Below, piece after piece: positions 34,803 through 42,637 of a stretch of 64,000 bases of DNA (its first letter is position 1; each line of letters starts with the position of its first letter). Below the pieces are notes generated by a model. That model worked only from the letters and a program-made list of their open reading frames with translations. It was not told where the DNA came from and did not search any database. The DNA is from RGIG9115 sp045644665 (GTDB lineage: Bacteria; Bacillota; Clostridia; UBA1381). The stretch is taken from assembly GCA_045644665.1 (NCBI GenBank), contig JAZRHH010000011.1, forward strand, positions 1-64,000. Reading direction: 5' to 3'. The translations under genes were made by a program, and so were the position numbers.

Positions 34803-36350
34803 TTACTTGAGATAAAATTTCAGCGGTGTTGAGCTTTTTGCAATCAACTCTGCATAAATATTTGCATAGAAGTCTGCACCATATACATTAAGGTGTCCTC
34901 TGTCATTACTTATGTCGAAGTAGTTAGGATCTCCTTCAAATGCAGCATTCTTACCTAATGCATAGTATTTTGCGTAGTTTTCCTGCCCGATTATTGCTTT
35001 AACTCCATCCGCTGTCAAATGGTATTTGTCTGCAGCTGTGTCCATTGTTAATCCTGCATCGATATATATCTGCCGTGCTGTAGTATGGATTGGAAGTACG
35101 GTAAGTCCATACTTCTCCCCCAGTTCTTCTAAAGCTTCTAGTGCAACGTCCGCATATGCGAGACCTTTTGTTATTGCGTCACCACTATCTAAAGCTAATA
35201 TTGGTGATGCAAGTATTGGAGTTGCATTTTTTGAAATTGTCTCCTTTACCATGGTTTCAATTCCATCTTTGTATTTTGCTTTTCTTGCGCTGTCCCAATT
35301 GCTGCACAGGTCATTGATACCAAGACCAATAATTACGTAGTCGCCCGATTTGACAAGTTCTATTAAAGCAGGCCAGTCACCTAATTTAGTGCTATCATCA
35401 AGATAGCTTGCTGCAGTAGCGCCCGATACTGCTTTGTTATAAAACGTTACGTAATCAGAATTGAAATAGTCACTAAGAAAGCTTCCTATTCCTGCTTGCG
35501 GGAAAACAGACATAGAGTTGGAATTCCATTTTTGCCCGGTGGAATCTCCTACATAGTAAACACTGATAGGTTCAAGTTCACTATCTGCTGCCTGTGTGTA
35601 AGGAGTAAGATTTGTATATGAATCCCACATAAACGCCTTTACACTTTTTACCCCTTCTACAAGGGACACTTTCCCACAATCAACCATGGCACCGCTATAA
35701 TCGTAGTAAGTCATGGTTTTTGTTGTAAGGGTTTTACAGCTGAGAAGTCTTTCGTCTTCACCATACTGTGCAAGCACCACTGTATATCCTGTTCCGTCAT
35801 TTCCCAGCTCGTTCTTTGGATATACTGCAACTCCAACCTCAGTATCCGCCTTAATATTGCTTTCAAGGTCTGTAACTTCGTATGTATGAGTAGTTGCTGT
35901 TTCCCCTTCTTCCACATATGTTTGTGGATCTTTATCAATATATGTCATTCTATTAGTGCTACCGTCTATCCTGAGTCCGGCGCCCGTACCGTCCATAAGG
36001 AATATATCGGCATTGATAAAGCTACTTGTATCGGCATACGCTTGGATAACTGAATCGTTTACACTTGTACCATTTAATTTCAAGTCGTATGAAAGCTTTG
36101 AAGCGTCCTCTTTAAACTTAAATTTAATGGTATAACTTCCATCGTCTGCCGGTTTAAATTCATTTATATAGCAGGTTCTGTCTCCTTCATAAATTCTTAA
36201 GCTGAGAACTCCGCCCTCGTAACTTTCAAGCTTTCCTTCTATATAAATGTTACCTGCGGTGGTGTTTTGAACAGCTCTGTAATCTGCTGCTCCCACAACT
36301 GTTACAAAAGAACAGAGTATAAGACACACCGCTACTATTTTCTTAAACAT
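34803..36350 (-). CDS. Secreted rhamnogalacturonan acetylesterase-like SGNH hydrolase (CE12-like)
   Basis: Signal peptide MFKKIVAVCLILCSFVTVVGA. The N-terminal modules A (about 25-115) and B (about 150-270) are shared with neighbouring proteins. The C-terminal hydrolase (about 273-515) has YYVGDSTGQKW (block I), KAVSGAT (block II), GLGINDL (block III) and DKYHLTADG (Asp-x-x-His, block V), the pattern of rhamnogalacturonan acetylesterases. These remove acetyl groups from the pectin rhamnogalacturonan backbone so that lyases or hydrolases can act. It starts 12 bases after the sugar-binding lipoprotein gene. Assignment to CE12 is by motif and context; other plant-polysaccharide acetyl esters remain possible. 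Confidence 0.85.
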   Translation of the reverse strand: MFKKIVAVCLILCSFVTVVGAADYRAVQNTTAGNIYIEGKLESYEGGVLSLRIYEGDRTCYINEFKPADDGSYTIKFKFKEDASKLSYDLKLNGTSVNDSVIQAYADTSSFINADIFLMDGTGAGLRIDGSTNRMTYIDKDPQTYVEEGETATTHTYEVTDLESNIKADTEVGVAVYPKNELGNDGTGYTVVLAQYGEDERLLSCKTLTTKTMTYYDYSGAMVDCGKVSLVEGVKSVKAFMWDSYTNLTPYTQAADSELEPISVYYVGDSTGQKWNSNSMSVFPQAGIGSFLSDYFNSDYVTFYNKAVSGATAASYLDDSTKLGDWPALIELVKSGDYVIIGLGINDLCSNWDSARKAKYKDGIETMVKETISKNATPILASPILALDSGDAITKGLAYADVALEALEELGEKYGLTVLPIHTTARQIYIDAGLTMDTAADKYHLTADGVKAIIGQENYAKYYALGKNAAFEGDPNYFDISNDRGHLNVYGADFYANIYAELIAKSSTPLKFYLK

Positions 36351-36362
36351 TTAATCACACCC

Positions 36363-37802
36363 TTAATTCTCAGATGCAAAATATTTATCCAGCTGCATCT
36401 TAACCTCGTTATATACATCTTCGATGCCTGCATCCTTAAGCTTTTTGATTAACTCATCCATATAAGTAGCAGGATCTGCTGCACCCTTGTTATATACTTC
36501 ATACTCTGTCAAAATTGAACTGATATTTGAAATCTGAGTTTTAACAGGTTCTGAATTAAATTGGAATTTAAGAAGTGCCTTAATTGATTCGTCGTTTACT
36601 TTCTTTGTTTGTTCAACTACATCATCATCCTCACCTGGAACTAAATGTCCAAGGAAAGAATTACCAAACTTCCAACGCTGAGCGCTCTGGTCGTAGCCTG
36701 AACCTTCAATTTTTTCTACTCTGTTGTTAACAAGGTTGTAGTGTTTACCCTCAATACCAAATGAAAGAAGATTTACAACTCTTGGATCTGTATGTGTAAG
36801 CTTTACAATCTCCAAAGCCTTGATAGGATCTTTACAGTTAAGTCCAAGAGATACCATAGTTGATGTTGCGTTACTACGCTTCATAACAGGTGCTTCAATT
36901 GGCCAGAATTTATTGTCGCGGCCATAACTGGTCTTCCATGAAACTTCTGTGCCCGGCTTCCAGAGTTCTGTGTCAACAGCCACTCTGCCACTCTTTCTGT
37001 CTGTTGTATTGTCAGAAGCACTTAAGATGTCAGGTCTGATATAACCCTTTTGATACCAATCCCAAAGAGTGTTTACACCATCCTGCCATTCCTCTGTTTC
37101 CCACATGTAGCAAAGTTCGTCTGCTGATGTTGCATCAAGCGGAAACGCAATCATTTCTGAACCAACTGTTAAGTATTTCTCTGAATACCATGGGTTTACA
37201 CCATATGCAGGAAGATATGGATATACCTTTGAGTCGCTCTTCTTTATCATTTCAAAGTATGGCTCAAGGTCTTCCATGTCATCAACTGTTGAGAAATCAA
37301 AATCGTAGTCCTTAGAAATGTCTGTGTATTCAACAACAGCTGTTGTCATACACGCAATTTGTGTATTAGGAACGCCGTAAATTCTGCCGTTGATGGTAGA
37401 AGCATCCCAGCTATATTCAGGAACTGCTTCTCTTAAGCCCTCAACCTGGTCAATAAGGTCTGTAATATCCATTATACCGCCGTTTTCAGCAGCAGATAGA
37501 TATTTGTTTACATAACCTGTAAAGCACATGTCGAAGTCTTCGCCGGAAGCCATCTTCATCCTCATTCTTTCGCTGAATGCACCAGGTTCGATAAACTGAA
37601 GCTCAACCTTAGCACCAACTTCCTCAACAAAAATTTCGTTGAGTGCGTCCTGAACAGAAGCTAAGTCTGATTGCTCATCACACGGCAATATCCATGTAAG
37701 AGTCGGGATGTCTCCATCTGCTACTCCTGCTCCTTTTTTTCCACAGCTTGCAAGTGAGAATAACATAGCGCCTGCAAGTAACAGTGAAATGAGTTTTTTC
37801 AT
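36363..37802 (-). CDS. Sugar ABC transporter substrate-binding lipoprotein
   Basis: A lipoprotein signal with lipobox LASC (Cys20 in MKKLISLLLAGAMLFSLASC) anchors this 479-residue protein to the outer face of the membrane. The rest fits the LplA-like, family 1 extracellular solute-binding class (DIPTLTWILPCDEQSDLASV; MASGEDFDMCFTGYVNKYLS). It lies directly downstream of two permease genes and ahead of the secreted esterases, so it would hand oligosaccharides released at the surface to the importer. No ATPase gene is present in the operon. Such LplABC systems usually borrow a shared MsmX-like ATPase encoded elsewhere. Confidence 0.93.
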   Translation of the reverse strand: MKKLISLLLAGAMLFSLASCGKKGAGVADGDIPTLTWILPCDEQSDLASVQDALNEIFVEEVGAKVELQFIEPGAFSERMRMKMASGEDFDMCFTGYVNKYLSAAENGGIMDITDLIDQVEGLREAVPEYSWDASTINGRIYGVPNTQIACMTTAVVEYTDISKDYDFDFSTVDDMEDLEPYFEMIKKSDSKVYPYLPAYGVNPWYSEKYLTVGSEMIAFPLDATSADELCYMWETEEWQDGVNTLWDWYQKGYIRPDILSASDNTTDRKSGRVAVDTELWKPGTEVSWKTSYGRDNKFWPIEAPVMKRSNATSTMVSLGLNCKDPIKALEIVKLTHTDPRVVNLLSFGIEGKHYNLVNNRVEKIEGSGYDQSAQRWKFGNSFLGHLVPGEDDDVVEQTKKVNDESIKALLKFQFNSEPVKTQISNISSILTEYEVYNKGAADPATYMDELIKKLKDAGIEDVYNEVKMQLDKYFASEN

Positions 37803-37848
37803 GATTAATCATCATCCTTTCTATTTTTAGCCTTACGGCTTAATTAAC

Positions 37849-38733
37849 TTATCCTTTTACAGAGCCAACTGTAAGACCCTTTACAAAGTATTTCTGGAAG
37901 AATGGGAATACTACAAGGGCAGGTCCTGCAACAACTACTGCCATAGCCATTCTTGATGTTTCACCCGGAATCGAGCTTACGTCAATTTGAGTACCAAGAC
38001 CCTGTCCTCCAAGCTCCTGTATCATCTTCAGATTCTGCATTATCTTCTGGAGCAGGTACTGCAAGCTGATTAATTTATCATCATCTATATAAAGCATTGC
38101 AGTGTACCAGTCGTTCCACTTACCCAAGAAGGTCATCAAGGCAATTGTAGCAAGAACCGGCTTTGAAAGAGGCAATACTGTCTTAAAGAACATATTATAT
38201 ACGCTGGCACCGTCAATTTGCATTGATTCAAATATTTCCTCAGGGAGACCTGCAAAGAAGGTTCTCATCATAAATATATTCCAGGGACTTATTAATGTTG
38301 GTATTATGTATATCCATATTGTATTGTCAAGGTGGAGATACTGTGTACGAAGTATGTACGCAGGAACAAGACCTCCGCTGAACAACATGGTAAAATACAA
38401 ATAGAATGAAATAGCGTTTCTTCCCTTCAGGTTCTTTCTTGTAAGAGGGAATGCACACATTGCCTGTAGCAAAACGCTTAGAAACATTGCTATAAACGAA
38501 TATGTTGCCGTTACTTTATATGCATTAAAAACTGATGTTGGGTTTTTGAATACATAGCGGTATGCCTCAAGGGACCATGTTCTTGGTATAAGGCTGTAAC
38601 CGTATTCGATAACATCATTTTCCGAGGAGAAGGATACTCCAAGAAGAAGCAAAAACGGAAGAATAACCAACACACACAGCGCCGTGAAGAATATTATTAA
38701 TGCTATCTGAGATATAAGACTTTTTCTTTTCAT
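37849..38733 (-). CDS. Carbohydrate ABC transporter permease, LplC/MalG type
   Basis: Integral membrane protein of 294 residues with about six transmembrane segments and the inner-membrane permease loop (EAA-type) around PEEIFESMQIDGASVYNMFFKTVLP. The N-terminal LVILPFLLLLGVSFSSENDV is typical of LplC homologues. The start at 38733 is chosen because AGGAGGTGAG lies 4 bases before this ATG; the 10 extra upstream codons in frame overlap the previous gene. It pairs with the LplB-type gene, whose stop lies 16 bases upstream. Confidence 0.93.
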   Translation of the reverse strand: MKRKSLISQIALIIFFTALCVLVILPFLLLLGVSFSSENDVIEYGYSLIPRTWSLEAYRYVFKNPTSVFNAYKVTATYSFIAMFLSVLLQAMCAFPLTRKNLKGRNAISFYLYFTMLFSGGLVPAYILRTQYLHLDNTIWIYIIPTLISPWNIFMMRTFFAGLPEEIFESMQIDGASVYNMFFKTVLPLSKPVLATIALMTFLGKWNDWYTAMLYIDDDKLISLQYLLQKIMQNLKMIQELGGQGLGTQIDVSSIPGETSRMAMAVVVAGPALVVFPFFQKYFVKGLTVGSVKG

Positions 38734-38749
38734 TTTGCTCACCTCCTGT

Positions 38750-39688
38750 TTAGAACAATGCATTGTCAGGATTTATCTTTTTGCTTATAGCATTAGTTGT
38801 CATAACCATAATAAATCCTACAACTGACTGAAGCAGACCAACAGCTGATGACATACCCATATCACCAAGCTCACGCATTGCACGGAATATGTATGTGTCT
38901 ATAACATCTGTTGTTTTATAAAGCAGTCCCACATTTCTTGGTACGTTATAGAACAAACCAAAGTCTGCATTGAATATGCCGCCGATTGCCAATATAATGA
39001 GTATTGTCATCATAGGAACAAGGAGCGGAAGGATAATGTATCTTATTATATGAATCTTATTTGCACCATCAACCTCTGCCGCTTCAAACAGAGTACTGTC
39101 CATTCCCATAAGGCCTGCGTAATACATTACGCTGTTCATACCAATATGCTTCCACAAATTACATATAATCAGTATAACCGGCCAGTACTTTGGCTGTGTA
39201 TACCAGTCTACCGCACTGCCGCCTATGCTTTTGATAAACGTATTTACTACGCCATAGGGATTGAGCAATGCATATACTACATAAGATGCTATGACCCATG
39301 ATACAAAATGAGGTGTTATGAGCACTGTTTGAAATACCTTTGTTGCGTTGCGGCTTTTTAATTCAAAAAGCAGAATTGCAGTAAACACCGCCGCTGCATG
39401 ACCAAGTGCTATGAACAGGAAATTCATGTACAAGGTGTTCCATGTAATTCTTGTAAAGGCGTCCGATACAAAGAAAAACTTGAAATTGTCAAACCCAACC
39501 CATTCACTTCCGAAAATCCCCAGATTGTATTTATAATTTTTGAAAGCAATTATAATACCACCCATGGGAAGATATGAAAATACAAAAACAAGTAAAACGG
39601 GAATGACAAGCAAGGAATACATTTGCCATTCGTATGTTGTTAGTTTTTTTCTTTTCTTGATAGTTTTTGATTCAGCTAAAACCTTCAT
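38750..39688 (-). CDS. Carbohydrate ABC transporter permease, LplB type
   Basis: Membrane permease of about 312 residues with six predicted segments. YEWQMYSLLVIPVLLVFVFSYLPMGGIIIAFKNYKY at the N-terminus and the EAA-type loop LFEAAEVDGANKIHIIRYIILPLL are characteristic of LplB. Start choice is uncertain. ATG 39688 (MKVLAESK) has AGAGG upstream at a long 14-base spacing. ATG 39718 and GTG 39745 are in frame, but both lack a ribosome binding site. It lies between the M20 amidohydrolase and the LplC-type gene and forms half of the membrane channel. Confidence 0.92.
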   Translation of the reverse strand: MKVLAESKTIKKRKKLTTYEWQMYSLLVIPVLLVFVFSYLPMGGIIIAFKNYKYNLGIFGSEWVGFDNFKFFFVSDAFTRITWNTLYMNFLFIALGHAAAVFTAILLFELKSRNATKVFQTVLITPHFVSWVIASYVVYALLNPYGVVNTFIKSIGGSAVDWYTQPKYWPVILIICNLWKHIGMNSVMYYAGLMGMDSTLFEAAEVDGANKIHIIRYIILPLLVPMMTILIILAIGGIFNADFGLFYNVPRNVGLLYKTTDVIDTYIFRAMRELGDMGMSSAVGLLQSVVGFIMVMTTNAISKKINPDNALF

Positions 39689-39738
39689 GATTTGTGTTGT
39701 TACCTCTTTTCTTTTCATATTACTACAATTTCGAGTTT

Positions 39739-40941
39739 CTACCACTCAATGCTTCTAGTATCTGCTTTTTTCATTTTTTCTTTATCTATACCATTTTGAT
39801 AATCCACTACAAACTGTACAAAGGTTTTGACTCCGTTTATGAGTGCAGCTTCATCAATATCAAAATCATCATGATGTGCTTTTCCGTCAATTCCATTTGC
39901 CTTATTACCCGTTCCAACGCGGAAGAACACTGCCGGAACAACCTCTCCGTAACGTGAAAAATCTTCTGAACCCATATGTGCATTAAACAGTTCAGTGTTT
40001 TCTTCACCTACCACTTTTTTCATAGACTCCATAATCAGCTCGGATAAATAAGGGTTATTATATACACAAACCGATTTAAGCGGCCCGGTTGCTTTAATCT
40101 GCGCACCTGTCTCCTCCGACAAGCTTTTTGCAATCTGCTCTATCCGGTTAAAAATCAAACCACTCAGTTTGGTATTAAATGTACGGATTGTACCTTTCAT
40201 AGACGCATAATCTGCCACATTATTATGAGTAGTTCCTGCATTTAGCGTACCAATAGAGCACAGACATCTTTCCATTGGCGGAACTTCACGAGTAATGATA
40301 AGCTGAATTGCATTGTACATACGCACAGCAATTGCCAGCGCATCAATACCTGTCTGCGATTGTGCCGCATGGGCGCTCTTTCCAAAAATTTCAATTTTAA
40401 AGTGTCTGCTGGATGCCTGGGATTCTCCCGGGCACACGGCCATGGTTCCTACCTCTAAGGAATTTACCACATGCTGACCGATAATTACATCAACGTCATC
40501 CAGAACTCCGTTTTCAATCATCATGACAGCGCCGCTTTTCATACCTTCCTCACTGGGCTGAAATACCAGCTTTACCCGGCAATTAAGGTCATTTTCCATT
40601 CCCTTTAAAACCTTTGCCGCACCAAGAAGCATAGCAGTGTGGGCATCATGACCACATGCGTGCATTTTGCCATCTATTTTTGAACGATAAGGAACATCTG
40701 CCTTCTCCTGCAGGTAAAGAGCGTCCATATCTGCACGCATTGCAATGGTGAAGCCCTTTTTTTCAGGATTTATATATCCCACAACACTGCCCTCGCCATA
40801 TTCTTCCGTATACGGGACACCAATGGCTTCAAGCTCCCTCTTTACTAATGCAACTGTTTTTGGCAAATCGAAATCCACTTCAGGATACATATGTATTTCT
40901 CTTCTCAGAGCAACAACATAGTCCTCTATGCCTTCAAACAT
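39739..40941 (-). CDS. M20-family metallo-amidohydrolase, paralogue of 3813-4961
   Basis: Zinc amidohydrolase of 400 residues with AMRADMDALYLQ, the metal motif MHACGHDAHTA, QPSEEGMKSGAVMM, GKSAHAAQSQTGIDAL and GSEDFSRYGE. GAGGTG lies 7 bases before ATG 40941; an earlier in-frame ATG at 40956 lacks a site. It is the first gene of the sugar-importer and esterase run and is clearly related to the M20 gene of the eda/kdgK operon. An N-acyl amino acid or N-acetyl sugar amide would be a logical substrate, but it is unknown why such an enzyme leads a polysaccharide operon. Confidence 0.88.
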   Translation of the reverse strand: MFEGIEDYVVALRREIHMYPEVDFDLPKTVALVKRELEAIGVPYTEEYGEGSVVGYINPEKKGFTIAMRADMDALYLQEKADVPYRSKIDGKMHACGHDAHTAMLLGAAKVLKGMENDLNCRVKLVFQPSEEGMKSGAVMMIENGVLDDVDVIIGQHVVNSLEVGTMAVCPGESQASSRHFKIEIFGKSAHAAQSQTGIDALAIAVRMYNAIQLIITREVPPMERCLCSIGTLNAGTTHNNVADYASMKGTIRTFNTKLSGLIFNRIEQIAKSLSEETGAQIKATGPLKSVCVYNNPYLSELIMESMKKVVGEENTELFNAHMGSEDFSRYGEVVPAVFFRVGTGNKANGIDGKAHHDDFDIDEAALINGVKTFVQFVVDYQNGIDKEKMKKADTRSIEW

Positions 40942-40996
40942 ACAACACCACCTCAATTTTTTATATAAAAACCCATGCTAAGTACATGGAATTACT

Positions 40997-41026
40997 ATTA
41001 TACAAAATAATTGTAACATAGTTGAA
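40997..41026 (-). promoter_or_regulatory. Promoter of the M20/LplBC/esterase/beta-helix gene run
   Basis: TTCAAC (41026-41021) and TATAAT (41002-40997) with an 18-base spacer, 56 bases before the M20 start codon. The weak -35 box suggests dependence on an activator. It lies back-to-back with the yesN promoter, and the 34-bp element at 41038-41071 sits between them. Confidence 0.6.
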
Positions 41027-41037
41027 ACAAAAAACAA

Positions 41038-41071
41038 ATAGAACATTTTTGCCATTTTAGGCACTTATTTG
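41038..41071 (+). promoter_or_regulatory. 34-bp element upstream of yesN, candidate YesN operator (copy 1)
   Basis: Identical at 31 of 34 positions to the minus-strand sequence of 50693-50660. The half-like segments GAACATTTTTG and GCACTTATTTG are 20 bases apart start to start (7 of 11 matching), close to two helical turns as in many AraC-family operators. It ends 18 bases before the -35 box of yesN and lies between the divergent yesN and M20-operon promoters, so it could affect both. Confidence 0.65.
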
Positions 41072-41089
41072 TGGTTTTTTTTTTAATTC

Positions 41090-41119
41090 TTGAAATAATA
41101 AACTTTGTTATGATATAAT
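41090..41119 (+). promoter_or_regulatory. yesN promoter
   Basis: TTGAAA (41090-41095) and TATAAT (41114-41119) with an 18-base spacer. The spacer and core closely match the promoter at 50612-50641, including AATAAACTTT and TATGATATAATT. Confidence 0.75.
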
Positions 41120-41143
41120 TGCAATAAACGGAGAGGTGTTGAT

Positions 41144-42637
41144 ATGTATAAACTCATAATCGCTGATGACGAGCCGGCTATAAGAAACCTGCTCAGCAGA
41201 ATTATAAAATGGGAAAATATTGGATTTGAAATTGTAAATATTTTCCCGGACGGCAAGGAAGTAATTGAATATCTTGAAAGCAATCATGCAGATTGTGTTC
41301 TTTGTGATATTTGCATGAGAAATGTTTCAGGTATTGATGTTGCAAAATATGTTTATGATAACTGTCCTCAGACCAACGTTATGTTTCTGAGCGGTTATCA
41401 GGACTTTTCCTATGCCACGGCAGCATTAAAATACGGGGTTGAAAATTATTTTCTCAAGCCTGTACAAATAAGCGAAATAAAAGCAGCCTTTGTAAAGCTA
41501 AAGTCAAAGCTTGACTCGGCAAAGGCTAATTTTGAGCTGCTGTCTTATTACAGACGGGATATGCTTAACAATCTTGCAAATGGTTTTTATAAAGACTTTG
41601 ATTCTGTATCCAGGCTGTTTAGCCAGATACAGCTTGACATAACTCCCAATCATGCATGTGCATTACTTACCATTGACTTTTCATCACCTATTGAAAAGGA
41701 CTCCGAAGCACTTATGAACCTATTTCAAAATATTGTTTCATCAACACAGCACTCTTCCTTGCATGCTTATTATCTTATTTGCAACTATACATCTGTAAAA
41801 TACATTATATTTTCCGAGGCTTTTTTTGAAAAAAGGTTTGTTTCTTTTGCTGGTGATTTGTGCGAAAGCATAAGCCAGATTACAAAAATTAACTCAAAAA
41901 TTACGGATTTTTCATGCTATGAGTCTGTAGTTAAGCTTTGTGAAAGCTTTCATAAAACATCCGATCAAAGCAACAGTGAGTATTTAAAGAAACAGGAACA
42001 ACTACTTGTACTTGCAGTCAACTCCGGTAATTCCAACGAGATAACAGAGATATTATCCTCAATTGCAAGTAACATGTCGGGTTATGACTTAATAAATGTA
42101 AAGAAGTACTTTAACAGTCTTCTGGATAATATTAAAACTGACCTTATAAGCATAACACTAAATGACAGCAACGATGATGAAAATGATGGGATACTTAATT
42201 CTTATCATTCTTCACTCGAAAAATGCGGAACGACGAAAGAGGTTCTTACTTTTATAAGTGACTTCTTTACAGAACTTGCGCAGGCAATGAATGACACAAA
42301 CATACAGAAGAAAAATATTCTTCGTATAAGAAATTACATTGCCAAGCACTATGCAGAGGATGTTTCACTTGAGAATCTTGCTTCCATGGCGTATCTTTCA
42401 CCCACATATTTCTCAAAGATATTTAAAAGTGTTGTAGGTCAAAATTATATTGACTTTTTAACATCATTCAGAATGAACAAAGCAAAAGAACTGCTTTTAA
42501 ATACTAACATGAAAATATATGAAATCAGCAACGCAGTAGGTTACAGGAACATTCGATCGTTTACTAAATTTTTTAATTCAAACTATGGAATGTCACCTTC
42601 AGAGTACAGAAATAAATTTTCGGGAGGGCCTTCCTGA
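41144..42637 (+). CDS. YesN-type AraC-family response regulator
   Basis: A 497-residue cytosolic DNA-binding regulator. The receiver domain (about 1-120) has the acidic pair Asp8/Asp9, the phospho-acceptor Asp55 in CVLCDICMRN and Lys105 in YFLKPV. The AraC-type double helix-turn-helix fills the last 100 residues (IAKHYAEDVSLENLASMAYLSPTYFSKIF...NKAKELLLNTNMKIYEISNAVGYRNIRSFTKFF). The middle is a typical unassigned linker. GGAGAGGTG precedes the ATG. It is translationally coupled to the sensor kinase gene (TGATG) and probably activates the adjoining polysaccharide genes and itself. Confidence 0.93.
   Translation: MYKLIIADDEPAIRNLLSRIIKWENIGFEIVNIFPDGKEVIEYLESNHADCVLCDICMRNVSGIDVAKYVYDNCPQTNVMFLSGYQDFSYATAALKYGVENYFLKPVQISEIKAAFVKLKSKLDSAKANFELLSYYRRDMLNNLANGFYKDFDSVSRLFSQIQLDITPNHACALLTIDFSSPIEKDSEALMNLFQNIVSSTQHSSLHAYYLICNYTSVKYIIFSEAFFEKRFVSFAGDLCESISQITKINSKITDFSCYESVVKLCESFHKTSDQSNSEYLKKQEQLLVLAVNSGNSNEITEILSSIASNMSGYDLINVKKYFNSLLDNIKTDLISITLNDSNDDENDGILNSYHSSLEKCGTTKEVLTFISDFFTELAQAMNDTNIQKKNILRIRNYIAKHYAEDVSLENLASMAYLSPTYFSKIFKSVVGQNYIDFLTSFRMNKAKELLLNTNMKIYEISNAVGYRNIRSFTKFFNSNYGMSPSEYRNKFSGGPS

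Noticed and set aside
37849..39688. A missing ABC ATPase as a sign of a broken importer
   Set aside because: LplABC-type sugar importers commonly share an ATPase encoded elsewhere, so absence here is normal.
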